Under the pieces are notes generated by a model, which made no database searches, was not told where the DNA came from, and was given only the letters and a program-made list of their open reading frames with translations. From Membranipora membranacea (Eukaryota > Bryozoa > Gymnolaemata > Cheilostomatida > Membraniporidae), in the NCBI GenBank assembly GCA_914767715.1, contig OU612065.1, positions 35,340,001 to 35,404,000 of the forward strand: DNA of 64,000 nt, written 5' to 3'. Position numbers and translations under genes: made by a program. Shown piece by piece: positions 35,701 through 50,700 of this stretch. How positions within the stretch are numbered: position 1 is the first letter of the stretch; each line of letters starts with the position of its first letter.

Positions 35701-38700
35701 TTTTTTTATTACAGCACAAATTGTACATTTGGAGACAAAGCTGAAGACGATGGATAACGAGATACACAAGTTACGCAGTGAGAGGAAGAAGGAGTTATCT
35801 CTCACCAGACAGAAGAATGCAGAGGTGGAGGAAAGTCTGCAGGAGTCGGCCAGAGAGGAGAAGGATGAGAGTCGCAGGAAGGTGGAACTACTCAAAGTAG
35901 AGGTCTGTCAAATAGACAGTTTTCTAAGCTTGAATTTAATCCTATGTTTTGAGCTGTGCTCTCTCCAGCTAGGTACTCGATAATATCCGTCAAAAAGATG
36001 GGATGGTATCATTATTGAATTTGCGGGAGTCATGAATTTGATCACATAAACTGACGGATGCTCTACAAAGCTTGCTGGTTTCCACACTTTTATTGGCAGT
36101 CTATTTCATTTCAATAGTGGAATGTTTTCCGAAATGTGCCGAACAAAAGAAGAAAATCAGTCTAGTCTAACTTTGACTGCAAGGTATATATCTGCGATTA
36201 CTCAAGATGTGATGGTTATGTTGATGCTATTTGTTTGCTTTCAGAATGAGAGTTTAGAGAAGGAATTACAGGCAGCTAGAAGAATGACTGATACAGCAAT
36301 ACAATCATCAGATATCTCAAAAATCATGTCAGGATATAAACAAGAGTCGTCTTCCCTGAGGGTATGTAACATTTGTTATGTTCAACCTCTAATATAATGG
36401 GTATCTGTTAGTCGATCGGGCTTCATTCAAAACAGGAGCAATGGCTGTTCATGCCTAGATGAGATTAAATCTGAGAAGTTTGGTATTGAGAAATTATTTC
36501 TATTGGACTTTTTTGAAGCAATATCAGTCAAACCCCATAATCTGATCATAAATTGTATCATGATCTAGTGCTACCCTGCTCCCTCCCTTCATGAATTAGC
36601 TTGTCAATATGTATCCAAGGTGTCAAATATACTGCTTCTCATGATCTACTCAAAACTAAACCCTCTATAATCAGGCTGAGATTAAGAAGCTGAAGCTAGT
36701 ACTGAAGGAATCTGAGGCTTCCCTCGAGTCAGAGATGGAGTCGCGGCGTCGCATCACAGAGACAAACAGGAAGCTGACTGAGATGAATAATATACTGAAG
36801 CAGCAGCTGGAGATGGACAGCGGAGGCTCTGTCGCTGATAAACAGGTAATTATTAGTCTCAGTTCTCGGACTATCTATTGCACCTAAAGTTTTGTTGTAA
36901 AAAACATGCCGTTACAGGTATAATTGACACAGAATAATCATGTCTTTTCCTTTGATGTTTGTACAACCAGTGTTTTGTTTTTTATCTGCGAAGGAAGAAG
37001 AATCGTCAACACTTGCAATTGCTTTCTTGATTAAAATTTGCATAAAGTGAAAGTTACAGTTAGCTTGTACTGATGTAAAAAAGTCAATTATACAAATTGC
37101 GAGGTATCCTTGTTATAGTTGAGGTGTTTATCTTATCTTAAAGGAACCTTTGAGTCACTCAAAGTGTGTTAGAGTAATACCAAGTATACAGGCACCGACA
37201 CTAAATTGATGAGATTAGTGGTACTCCATTATTAAGCACCCCCTTTTTGTTTTGGTAACAGAGTACCACCAACTTGACCCCACGTAGAGTCTGAAAACCT
37301 TGACTAAAGTCTGACAACTTAGGCTAGAGTCTGGGAATCTAGATTAGAGTCTGAAAAAACCTAGATTAGAGTCTGAGAACCTACTACTGTTAGCTGTGGC
37401 TGTGATATTGATTGTTGTTCCTTATCCCTGTTTCACCATTTCTTTTATATTTAGGGTTTTCACGCCAAAATGGTATCTGCTACGTTACATAATTTGCTAG
37501 TACCATAATCTGTATATTTATAGTAATTGCTGTTAGATTAAAATGCTAGAACCTTCAAACTTATGGTGGTGAAGTCCTCATTAACTGTCCTCATTGACTG
37601 TCTCAACCTTCCAGTACTGATCTCATCATCCTGATTTATAATGATTATTCACAATAATGTATGGCGTTAGATCAAGTCTCAACCATAGACTTAATAATAG
37701 ACTTTATTATTAAGTCTATGGTTTCAACCAATTTGCCTGCATCTGGAGTTGCTCCCTCTCAAGCTGACTAGGACAGAAACTACCTGAAATGCAGGGAAAT
37801 TGGATAAAATTGGATAAAAAAAGTATGAATTGATGCGATTAAGACTCTTTGTTCATCAAATTGTTGTTTGGCGTCTGCTTTATGAAAAATTTAATCTCCT
37901 TCCTATCTTCCTGCTTACAAACTTCCTAACTTTCATCAAAGTGACATGGGGATTTTTAGCACATAAAAGCGAATCGTTTGGTATTTGCAGATTTGCGATT
38001 TATGACACCAGTTTTAGTATGTTTATAAGCTTCTGCAAAGTAAAAATGGGTTTGAAATATTTTTGTTTGTTGCTGGTACACTTTACTGACATATTATGTA
38101 AGAAAACTCAAGAATGTGGTTCTGCTTGTTGTCTTGAGGCATACCTGAATGATTCTTCGAACGCTTTCACTGATGTAAAAAGAGGTGAACTAACCAAAAA
38201 TGTATTGACTGCTCTGAACAGTGTTACATGTGGTTGAATATTTTGATTTTTCTGTAGGTGAAGGGAATAGAGAGTAGGCTGAGGATAACAGAAGACAGGT
38301 TATACCAGGAGAGAGCCGACAGAGCAGGGAAACTGTCTGAAGTAGAAGATAAATTACTCAATGAAAACGCTAAACTACAGGTAAGCCTGAGGGTCTGTGC
38401 ACATTGTCCAAGGTTAAGAGTACTAATGGTGCTCAATGAGTTCCAACAAATTAAAATGAACTACCATAGAGGATGAACTTATCCACAAAATTGGATTTAG
38501 CAACCTGGCAAAGATTGTCGAAACATCTTAAAATTTCTCTGTATAAGCCAAAATTTAGTGATTGGTGGAAATGAAATTTAGTTGATATTGGATCGGTAAT
38601 AGCAAAATTAAAAACCCAAATTTTGTGTACAAAATATTATAATCATCACTAATTTAGTATCCAAATCAGAGAAAAAGATTTGTAAGTTGTGCATTTTATT

Positions 38701-41700
38701 AAGGAAGCTTTATTCAAATCAAGTTCACATGGTGACTTTGTATGTTTTGCGTATGCAGAGTAACTGTTGATGTAACTATAATGTCACAATGTATATATGT
38801 GTTGATCAGGTGGATGTGAAGGAAGTATCCCGACAGCTGAACAGAGAGCGAGAGAAGCTGAGAGTGACTGAGATGAAACTTCAGGAGCTCAAAGATCAGC
38901 AGCTTAGCCTCAGTTTCCTAACTCAGGGATCAGCGGGCGGTAGGAGGTTCACCTCAACTCACAGAGGTGGTGCCGGAGATGGCAAGAAGGTATTATGTTT
39001 TTCTATATCTTGTGGGAATTTTTTTAAAGTTTATTTGTTTCACATTAGGGTTAGACTGTTGTCATACGGGAGCCAATATTTATCAAAACTATAATGATAG
39101 AATATGGGTATAGCTTGTTTGACAGGTTCTTCGGTTGAGAGCTGCTGTGTAGTTGGTTCATGAGCAGGTTAGTAAAGGCACTGACATATTAACCTCTTCT
39201 GTCAAATACTCTGCTTGAAGACCATAAAATATAAATACACCTTGTTCGATTTTTCAGTTCTCACCCGAAGTCACAAAAATAGTTGATGAGATTCAAAAAG
39301 AAACTGGTGCTCACCTCAATCAAGAAGACGATGTGATTTCATACCTCCACAAAAAAGAGAGGGCAGTGATGAAACAGCTGAATGATTGGAAGAATGAGTT
39401 ACAGCAGCTGAGAGACTTACACAGACAGATGGGTGGGGAGGGAGACACCCGTAGGATAGTGGAGGAACTACAGGATACTCAACATAGGATGGCTGAAGTG
39501 GAGAATGTTCTCAACTCTGAGATCAGCAAACTTGGTCAGTTCACAAAACCAGATGATTTTAAATCAAAAATATGGAATTGACATCTTTTGTAAAAAGCTC
39601 AATCAGAATTGCATTGAAGTAGTTCTAATTTGTTTTGTTATGTATAAAGGCCGTTATGATTTTGGATGTTCTGACAACCCTTAACTTTTTTTGCAGTAAA
39701 AGAGAAGCATGATGGAATCGCTGCAGTAAAGTCTTCCGAGGACAAGATTGAAGCATTGGAGGCGGAGCTTCAGTACCTTAGAGTGCAGGTCAAGGTTGGA
39801 GGAGGGAGTTATCCGTCTGATGACACTTCATACCCCGATCATAAATCCGGTAACTTCAATGATTCACAGTCTTAGGGTCCTATACAAATCCTACACTCAG
39901 ATTTTATCTGATATCTCTGCGGAACACTCTCTATCTGTAGTTGGTATAGATTCTGTGTTTTTCCATGCCTCTGCTATGTTTGAATATGATTACATACTCA
40001 GATGTGAATTCATTTCAACAAAGTTACAAATTGTGTTACAAATAGAAGCAATCTGAAAGTCACCTCTCAAAGTTTTTTTACACTATAACAATATTGCTCT
40101 GACCTCTTTTTAGAGAAAGTTACCAGCTTGGAGTCCCAGATTCATTCAATTCAGTTAAAATTATCTCAGATGGAGAGAAGCCTCAAACTATCAGAGAGTG
40201 AGGTCTCCAGTCTACAAGAACAGTTAGACGCTAAGACTACTTCACTAGACGAGGCAATAAAAGAGATAGAGAATATGAGGAGAGATCGTAACTCCGACGA
40301 ATCAGAGAGTGATAAACGACAGAGGAGAATAGATGAGCTTAATATCGAGGTAAGTCGTCTGGCAATGCAGTGGTTTAATGTTCAAATGGCGATTTTAACG
40401 GTCGTCTGCCTTCTCTCACATAAATATTACAACTGAATATCCTAGAGCTCAGTCAGTTATGGGGAGATAACAGCTAAAACCAAAATGTAACAAAAAAATT
40501 TAGTTGTGTGATGACAAGGAGTTAGGAGTTGTCAATGATCATTATGACATGGTTTATTTCCTTTTTTCAAAAATGTTAGTGTGAGATATGATTGTATAAT
40601 TATTGTTCTAGAAAGTGAATTCAGAGATGGGATGAGCCTGGTATGGAAGCGTCCGAGTTTTCTGTCTGTCTCAACTCTTTAATTTTTATCCATCCCATTA
40701 TTTCTGGGTGACTTGCATTTCATAATTCTACAGGTGTTAATTATAACTTGAGTCCAGTTGTTGACTATGAAGCCCTATTTCACTCACCTACCACGCACAT
40801 GCATGTTGTGTGGTGTTTAATTTGGATTTATGTGAGCATTGTCTAGCCTGTGAATGTTGTATGCTGTGTCTAGATGCGGGGCCTACAGTCAGACCTCGCT
40901 GCGATGAAGGAGAAAAACTCGCTGATATCTCAGACTAAAGCTGAGCTTGAGTCTCGTGTTGACGAGCTGACTAATGAAATGGATAATGTTAACAGTAATC
41001 TGATGAACTCAAGTAGGAATGCTGAGACGTTCAACACACAGGTTAGTGACAGCCTGGCTACTGATGATCTAGGTCTTATGATAACCCTCCTGGAATGTCT
41101 AGTAGAAAACACAAAAAAACTTGAATCAGTAGGGGTAGGCGAGCTAAGGTCGGTTGATTATGTGAGATTTAGGAAAAGGCACTCAATGTTCACCTGTACT
41201 TCACTGTATGGTCCGGAAAGTTCATTTAGCGGCCTTCATTATCTCCCCTTTGCTCTGTTTGCTTTGCAGTACAAGGTTCTAATGAGTTATAACACATTAA
41301 CCGCTTCTGTATCATGCAACGTTTTGGAATTTCAATGAGTAAATCCTCAACTGGCCTTCCTTGAGATTCCAGGCTACAGTTGCATTGTGGGACTGTTGAA
41401 TCTATCAGCCTGACTGACTTGATACACTCATATGTTTACAGAAGTCACATTTAGAGCAGGAGATATCAGAGAAGTGTGAGGAGATACGAGTACTCAGAGA
41501 TAGATATGAGTCACTGGAGGGTAAACATACAGAGACAAGAGAAGACCTTATAAATAACAGAGATCATGTGACCACACTCACTAAGCAGGTCCTTGTTTGT
41601 TTTGTTTTTTCGTTTCACTCTAGACAAGGGGTTCAAAATTCTGCTATTTTTACTGGATAATCACTATCGCTATCAAGTTCGCTTCTTGACCTATTGGCTA

Positions 41701-44700
41701 AGATCAAAGTGTCACTGCCAATGGGCGATTAGTGCCTGTTTCAGTTTTTGGCAGCTTGCTGCACACTCAAGTTGAGGAGGTCCTCTATGGCCTCACCTCT
41801 AGGACACATTCTAGTTTTCTAGGATGCGTCACACTCCCAGTATGAGGATTTCGGGCAACTTGCGTCCTTCTTTAGGGGCAGCCCAGCCTCTGTTTTGTCA
41901 TAATGGCGACCAAATTGTATTTTTTGAGGAAATTAAAAGCTTTATGTGAAGCAGATGTCGACCTTATTGCTTCAATTTTTTTTATGGTCTTCTTTCTCAT
42001 CCAGCAGGATCTTTTCACATGTTTGTCATCTGTCAAAGGCACACATACACCCCACTGTTGTCATTTCAATTATCACACTGAAACACATGAACAAACACTC
42101 CGTCCTAATATATCTGGAAGAAATGAACATTATCTGATAGTACCTCACATAGTTTAGTTTGTGGTTACAGGTGGCCTCTCTAGAGCAGCAGTTACAGTCT
42201 AAAGTCAGCGAATATGACTCAGTCACTAACAGGCTACAATCTCAGGAGGATACTTACACTACCACTGAGGAGAAACTTCTACAGTCCCAGAAACAGGTCA
42301 GGACACACCCACTTTGGAGTAGTACGGAGTATTTCATGTTTTTGGATGATTAATGAGACAAACTATCATGGAGTTGAAATATTCTAGCAAGGAAAGAGTT
42401 TGTGGTTCAACAGTATGACTTTTGTAGGATTATGCTCATTTTTGGGAGTTGAGAAAATGAGTCTTTTCAAGAAAGATTGAACCGTCACTGTTCAATCTGT
42501 GAAAGTGTTGTTAAATATTGGAAAGCTACATACTTGATTCTCATTTTGTCTGATTTCAGGTCGATGGGTTGAAGACAGAATTATCTCTTGAGAAGCTGAA
42601 CCACACAAAGCTGAAGTCTGAGTCAGAACGAGAAGCGGCCAATCACAAGCACGAGGCGCAGAAACTGTCAAGGGAGATAACAACACTGAATACTAGTCTT
42701 GATAGCTTGAGAACCCAAAAGTCTGAGTTCAGTAAGGATGTAGAGGTATCTAAAGTTAGGCTGGCTGAGTTACAGGCCCGTCTCTCTGAAGCACAGTCTG
42801 AAATCACAAGCCACAAAGAAAAAGAGAAGGTTAGTCTTACTGCTTATAAGTTTTCTGTTCTGCTTTATTCATTGTAACCGGACAGGACACTGGTAATTTG
42901 CCACATGTTTTTATTTGATAAGCTTTTTCCAATTTTAGAAGTTCAGAACACAGAATACGGTATGCAGCTTTATATTGTACTTGTAGGGCAAAGTAGTGAT
43001 TGTCTACCCTCGCATGATTGTCCAGTATTGCCAACCTTCTATCTGCAGTAAAATGTTATTATTTATTTATATTAAGTCTATATGACAATTTAAAGCCCTA
43101 ATGCTATATTCTGTTAGTGATGGAGCTGCATATGCTAAAAAGCTGCTATTTGAGAAAGTATGTTCCATAGCATAGGGATATTATAATTGCACTGCATAAA
43201 GCTAGTAAGCATGCATGTAAAACTATGGTATATTGAGCTCATATTTATCCATCAATCAGGCATAAATGTATGCCTTGTATCCTTTTTATGCATATAATAA
43301 GATTATAAAGACAGGTTATTATAATTTTCCCTAAAAATATGTGCCCTTTTAAGGAGTTGTGTACAGTTTAACATGCGAAGACGGCTCAACACTAAATTCA
43401 ACCCCAGTATTATCTAATGAGTTATTTCATATCTATTCCCTTTTAGTTATTTTATTACCTCCCTATGATAAATTTTAGAGTCCCCCTCTGTGTTGTAAGC
43501 AGATACCTCTTATTTGCCACTTTAATATCTTCAAATAAATGATCACGTTGCGTTATAATGTCGTAGATGCTCTCTGAGGAGAGAGACAGGCTTACAGAAG
43601 AGAAACATGAAGCTAAGCTATCAGCAGCTCGTCTGGAGGCGGAGCATAAACAGGAAGTACAAGAGCTCAGCAGGGCGACACAGGAGCTGAGACACCAGAG
43701 CCAGGAGCTGAAATCTAATCTGGAGTCACAGCAGACTAATATGGGCTTCGAGAAGGATAGGGTGAGTTATATCAAATTATTGTTTCTCCCAATTTGATCC
43801 CTAATGTTGGTGTTGGCTCTTTGATGTCTTTGTCTACCAAAGTAAGTTTCAAAGCTCAAACGGCTCGTCTACTATAGCAAGCTATACTCGTGAATTCAGT
43901 CTAATATAAAACACTTGTGATAGTGAGTTTCCACATTGACAGGTTAGACCATTTAGACATATAAGACCTATGTCGTTGTTTGCGACGCTATATATGAATG
44001 TTATTTGAATTTATAGACACACAGAAAGGTAATATCATATGGCAATATAAAGTGCTTCTTTAGCGATCACAGAATAATATAGTATTAATGGCTTCAGACT
44101 GACAAACACGACAAAATGCTTCATTGCATCAAAACCATATCTGTCTATCCACTCTAATTTATCATATCAAAGGCTTACCAATAACAAAGTACATCTATTT
44201 TGCGTAGAAGTCGTAGCTCACCCTTCATACTAGTTGGCAATTGCTATAAGGCTCAAAACGATGTGAGTGGAGCAACTCCAAATTCAGGCCTCACTAACAA
44301 GTTGAGGGAAAGATATTAAAGTTAAAAGAGGCCTATCTAAAAAGATCAAGTGCAAATTCAGGGTGCAATTATAAGAGAGCTGATGGCAGTTCTCTAGGCC
44401 TATGGGGTAGAGGAGATAATATAACATATTAGCTACATGTCTCAAAATACAAAATAACAACACTTTCTATACAATATGACACTATATGACAGGGGAATAA
44501 AAAAAGTAACAAAACTAATGAATCAGTAGCTGTTAACATAATGTAGATGTTGTAACATAGAGACAATAATACACAATTGTACTATGAGTTGTTTGTTTGT
44601 TTCTTTTCTACAGACGTCACACCGTTATTTTATTGTCGCTTCTCAATTTTCACAGCTGAGTTCGGATTTGGAGTTGGTGAAGAAGCAGCTAAGTAAGAGG

Positions 44701-47700
44701 GAGATGGAGATTGAGAGACTGACTGATACCGTGGCTGCTAATAAACAAGAGATTGAGAGCAAGTCACATCGAATCAAAGAGCTGGAGTCACAACTAGAGG
44801 ATGCCACCTTCAAAAACAAGTATGGAGTGAACCGGGTGGATTATATACATTCACTCTTGATAAAAATTCATGCGGTTAAATTAAGTGGTGTTTAGTAGAT
44901 TGCTGGTCTTGGTACATGTTATCCCTCTTTGGCATCAACAATTCCAGCCACCAAATATCTGGTGTTGTAAATATTTTATATAGATGATCTTGTCAAGGTG
45001 ATCGCAACTGATTTCTCTCAAAATTCTAAAATATTAATTATGACTTCCTCTGATACATTACAGAGAGCAGGTAGAGGAGCTGAATTCCTCGGTACGTCAG
45101 CGAGATCAGCAGATTGAGTCGTACGAGAAGAGCTTACAGCACCTGGATAGTGAGTCAAGGAGTAAGAAGGAGTTAGAGGTGTATGTACGTCAGATCGAGA
45201 CTGAGCTAGAAGATAAACGTACCTCTGAGCAGAGACTCAAGAATGAGCTGACTACAGTCAGTGATAAGAGAAATCGAGATCAGGTAAGCCTGTCTAAGTC
45301 ACTCGTCAGTGCTTCATATAAGTCTTATCTCAGTTTGGCTAAGCCTTTCCAAGTCATTGAATACCTTCAGGTATACACAGCTGCAGTGGCCCATGAGAAA
45401 ACTAAATTTGAGACTGTTACTGTGTTGGAAATGAAAAAATTAGTAGGCATTTGCATTCTTTAGGATTTCGCCACCAGTGATAAAATCTGGGATAGATAAA
45501 TGCTTTATTCTAAGCTTGTTGATGTAACACTAAATAATGGCTGCATTTGATACGCCTCACCCATCTAGAAAACTATATGACATTAAACTTAATGTCAATT
45601 GTCATACCGTACACCATATCACTTTATCACCTTATTTATTTCTAATTCCTTTCTATAGACCACAATTGAGAGCTTGAAACAAGAGGCCACAAAATCAGAT
45701 AATAAACAGCATAATGAAGTCAGTAGATTGAAGCTTGCCGTGGACAAAGCTCATGAGGAAACTAAGTCTCAGAGACTACAACATGACAAGGAGAAGACAA
45801 CTCTACAAGACAAGTTCAATCAGGTACGATCCTAGCCAATGTGTTGGCTCTCAATGGTTGGTTCGGGTCACTCCAGCCAACCAAATCAGAGCCACAATAT
45901 TGGCTATGCACAAAGTACGATCCTAGCCTGAGATGCTGAGTCAAACTTACATAATCATTAAATTCTGTGATTGTAATTGTCGCTGAGATTCACCTGCTGT
46001 AATGGATGTGCAGTTGATAACAAAAGTGTGCTTTATCTCAACTACAGCATAGGTCTATGTAGCATATGAGTGTTTGGCTGTGATATTGATAGCTGCTTAT
46101 TCAACTATTTATTCATCATTGTATCTAAAAGTTTTCTAACGTGTACCTATTCTCGTAAATCTTTTGCCTGTGAACGATGATTCGAATCTTATCACATCCC
46201 CGTACATATGAAATGTCGAGCGCTGCAGTAAATACACCTGACTGCTTTTTTTTTATTTATTTATGCATGGTATTTATCTGTCATTGACTTTGATTGGCAA
46301 TAATAAAGTATATATATATAAGTGTTCTGCAATTGGTGCTGATAATATATTCTTTCACATATTCCTCACCTATCTCCACTCTGTCCTGTATATGCTTTCA
46401 TATATTTCTGCAGGTAAACTCTGATTTGAAGGCGGCCGAAGCGACGATATCTGTGATGAGCGAGAGTAAGCAGACTCAGATGTCCTCTCTCAGCTCTCTG
46501 GAGAGGAAGAACGACTCTCTGAAATCTCAGCTACAGGAGAGTCAGGTCAATGAGCGGCTCTCTGATCAGAAACTGTCTGGTATGAGGGAACAACTGGAGG
46601 ACTACCGGCAGCGCATGGTCAGTTATTAGATAAATATCCCATCATGCATGTGCCCTCTTCTTTTCTTGCGTTTTATTCCCATGTTTATTTCTTGAAACAC
46701 TAAATGGAGTCAACGAAGTTGTATCCCAGTTCGCATGCTGTAGCATCAATTTACTACGACTGAATACTCGTATACTTCAAGCAGTTGTTTTTACTCATTT
46801 ATTGTGAACTTCTAAGCCGAAATCGAGAATCACACTTTGCAAGGAGTGTCCTTGGTGCATCCAGGTTCAGAATGGAACTTCACATATAGCAAGTGACCTT
46901 AGTGCATTCAAGAGTAGAATGGTACGCCAACTTGCATGCGTACTTGTATTCATGTTGACGATTCTTAGTTTTCTGTGTTGATTTCAGTGACTTCATTTAT
47001 TATATCTTAGTATTTAACTCTATAACAGATCGATGGTTTTGAATGGAAGCTCCTGTAATTAATCTTATAATCCATCATACCTCATTATCAGAATTAGAGT
47101 AATGCATATTTATTTTTCAATCATTGGCTTTTGATGCCAATTTCAAATGATTTAATATTTACAGTCTGTATTTGATTTAGATTACACACAATAACTTTCG
47201 TATCCTTGCTGCCTTTTATCTCAGCAGCACGATTCATTTCTTACACATCTTGTGAATGGACGCTTTTAGGATACGTATTGTGTGGGATGTTTTGATTGGT
47301 CAATTTTGTTTTTCACCTCAGGTTTTTTACTGGGAATTCAAATGTTCCCGACCAGGGTCACCCAGCATTCTTGATTTGATAACTCTAGCTCTCTATGTTG
47401 TGTGTTGTGCAGGTGAAAGCAGAAGAGAAGGTAGCAGATCTGTCATCGTCTATAGTTAAAGTTGAAAGTGAGGCTAAAATAGAGAAAGAAAAGAATCACT
47501 ACCTAAAGAGTGAGAAAGAGGATCTGGAGAGTACTAAAGTCTCCTCTGAATATAAGGTCTGTACTCTTTACTAACTTACTTTGTTTTTGACCGAAATATT
47601 TGATCGACGTTTAGTCTCTTTCAAAAACCAAACCATTATCAAAAGTCCACTATTAAGATGTGTATCTCTAATCTGAGTACGCCATTATGTATGCTCCCTC

Positions 47701-50700
47701 TAATTTGCAATTTGAGTTTGGGTCATCACACCCGTCTCCTTCTAACGATACTTGAGCTACAAAATTAAAGTTATCTAGTGAACTAAGTTGACTAAAAGGA
47801 TGTCACCGGCTCTGACTACTCTGAACACTTTTACTAGATATATGACAGCTTGCTTTGAGGGTAACTCACGTTCCTGTGAAGTGCTGCCAATATACTTATA
47901 TCAATGAACAGCTGTCGATGATGGTCAACATTCTGACAGCACCAGTCAGCTTTGCTGCATTTTATGATAGTCAATATCATTTCGTAACAATTTACTTGAG
48001 GTTGGGTGTTACCTTTCTGAAATTGCTTGTTACAAATTTATTACATTATATATTATGTATTTTATAGGTTGAGATGTTACAGAGAGAATTAGACACATTA
48101 CAGACAGAGAACTCTGCCATCAGAGAACAGCTAGACTCCCAGAAAGAGATGGTGGAAAGTCGCAGTAAGAAACAAACACAACACCTCAAATCTCAACTGT
48201 GAGTGTCAAAATAAGTAATTAAAAAAAATCATCATGCTTAAAGTCTTTTATGTGGTTTCACTACTACTAATTCTGGAAGACCTGTTGTACTGAAATTGTA
48301 CCATTATTAGTATTGCAACATGCCTCATCCCCTTTCATGCTGGCCAAGCTACAATATGACACATGTTGCCATTGAATCCTGCAGATTATTCTTCAATTCG
48401 GCTGTATTGATGTGGCGCAACTTGTTTTCCCAATGACTAATTCAGTAGCATAAAAGCATTGCCTAGCGTGGTATACTCGAATTGCCTGTCAAATACTGCA
48501 GGTCAAATGAGGCACTGTAAAACGTATACACTGATGTTACCTGAGTTTGCACTTAACTAGCATCTGTTTCGGATTGTGGCTCTACAGAATCTGCTTAGCC
48601 ATGAGGAGAAATCCCTGATTGGAAGTGACAGGCGAAGATTTTGGTTCCTTTTAGTCCAATGCTTAGAGTTGCCTCGATTATGTAGGGTATCAAAACTCTA
48701 GCTCGTTCCAACATCTCTGATACAAATTCTGTTTACTGTACCCTCTTAGTGATACTCATGAAAAGGAACGAAGTCGCTTACAGTCAGCCAATCAGGACCT
48801 ATCTGCTCAGATTGAGAGGTTAAGGGATCAGCTCAGCTCTCAAAAAGAGGAGGGACAAAAGTTCAAGCACAAATGTATAAATGTAGAGCAGAAGCTTATA
48901 GAGACTGAGACAAGGCTGAATAAATCTGAGGAGTCTCAGATAAGCCATGATAATATACAAGATAAACTACATAAGAGGTGAGTCATACCTGTGACACATC
49001 AGAGCAGCAAACATGCTGTTTAGTAAGGAACAGAAGATTGGGCTGCCCCTAAAAAGGGACGCAATGTGCCCTAAATCCTCATACTGAGAATGTGATACAT
49101 CCTAGAAAACTAGATGTGAGGTCATTAAAGACATCCTGAACTGGGTGTGCAGCAAGCTGCCAAACCTGAAACTGGCACTAATCAGCCATTGGCAGTGACA
49201 TTTTGATCTAAGCTAAATTTCCAAGTAGATTTGGTGAGAATCCGTGAGAGTTTAACTCAAATTCAATGACCACCGTCCATAACAGGACCTCCATCTGTGT
49301 CATATTTGGGCTTGTTATAGTCTTCCTTCTTTAAATAATGTGTTAAACTATCTGCGAGGACCACTGTTGGATTGAATGATAATCTTTTGAATAGATGTCA
49401 AATTCTGAGCCTCCTGCAAAATAAAAGGATCATCTGTAGATTATCAATAGGAGAAGTATATTCACATCAATGGCTCATTCTTATCGGTACTTTAGTGTGA
49501 AGCTTTGGGTCTCTAAAACGTCCTCAATTTCCAGAAACCAGATGCTTCCTACATCATTACATTGTTGATTTTTAAATACTCTGTTTGGTGAGAATCTCAC
49601 AATTTTTGCCTTTCAACCATAAAATATACCCAAACTGTCATTCAGAAAGGTGTACTTCATTGTAGCATGCAAACTTTATCATTCATATGTACTTTTATAT
49701 AGAAATCTGGATCTTGAGTTGGAGTTGAGTGAACTTAAGAACCTGCTGTCTCGTATGGAGGGTAACTCAGCGGCCCTGGATCTCGAGTCCTCTAAGATAG
49801 ATAACCTAACGAGGGCAGAGCTGAACCGTACCATGACAGAGTGGAGTTCCAGGCTACAATCCCTACTGGAGAATGAGCGCGGTAAACATCGAGGAGATAA
49901 TGGTCAGCTAACACCGGAGCAGATCAAAATCAGGGTAAGATTTGTACTAAATCAGTGTGTGGTGTAGATTAATGTAAGCTTTTAGACTGTTTCTACGTTT
50001 TAGTCAATTGATTTCCGAATGGCCCCACCATGAAAATAAGAGTGTTTGGTTCACCTATCACTATCTGTCAACTGGGTTTCTGAGATATCAGTTCTGCCTT
50101 TGGAGCCAAATGACCAAAGGATTTGGCAAAGTGCATTATTTATAAATTGATAGCAATGTGGATTGCTGTTGTTATCATCATCAGTAGTAGTAAGCAGAGA
50201 GATTTATTACACAATGGGTGCAGGTTTATTCAAAACCAGCCAAATATTACCTACCTTGTCCTTCACTAGAAGTCACAGGCACATTTCTTTTTAAAATCTT
50301 TGTTGGAAACCATTTCACACAAAAAATGTCAATCATTATCACTTTTTGCCAAACTTACAATATAGTCACAATCCTATGACTGTAAGATACTATGAAGTGA
50401 TATAAATAATTGATTTTGACAAACATTATAGTCTAAGGATAATATTCAAGATTATCTGGGTATGATAAGTTGGATGTTGTCTCCTCCTACTATGTGATTC
50501 TCAGAAGTTAAATGAATATTTCTGAGCAAATTAAAACTTAATAAGTCATACTGTACAAACTTTGCTTGGTAGATTTTTAGAATAATACCTTTTATTCTAC
50601 AGGTGATGGAGTTGGAAGGTAAACTGAAGCATGAGCAGCTGATGCATACAGTTACTAAAAATCAGCTCAAGTCGTTAGAAGAAGAAAATATCAAACTGAG

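Noticed and set aside
37830-38237. 135-aa plus-strand open frame before the exon at 38258
   Set aside because: Not in phase with the neighbouring exons, no acceptor-donor pair fits, and composition is intron-like.
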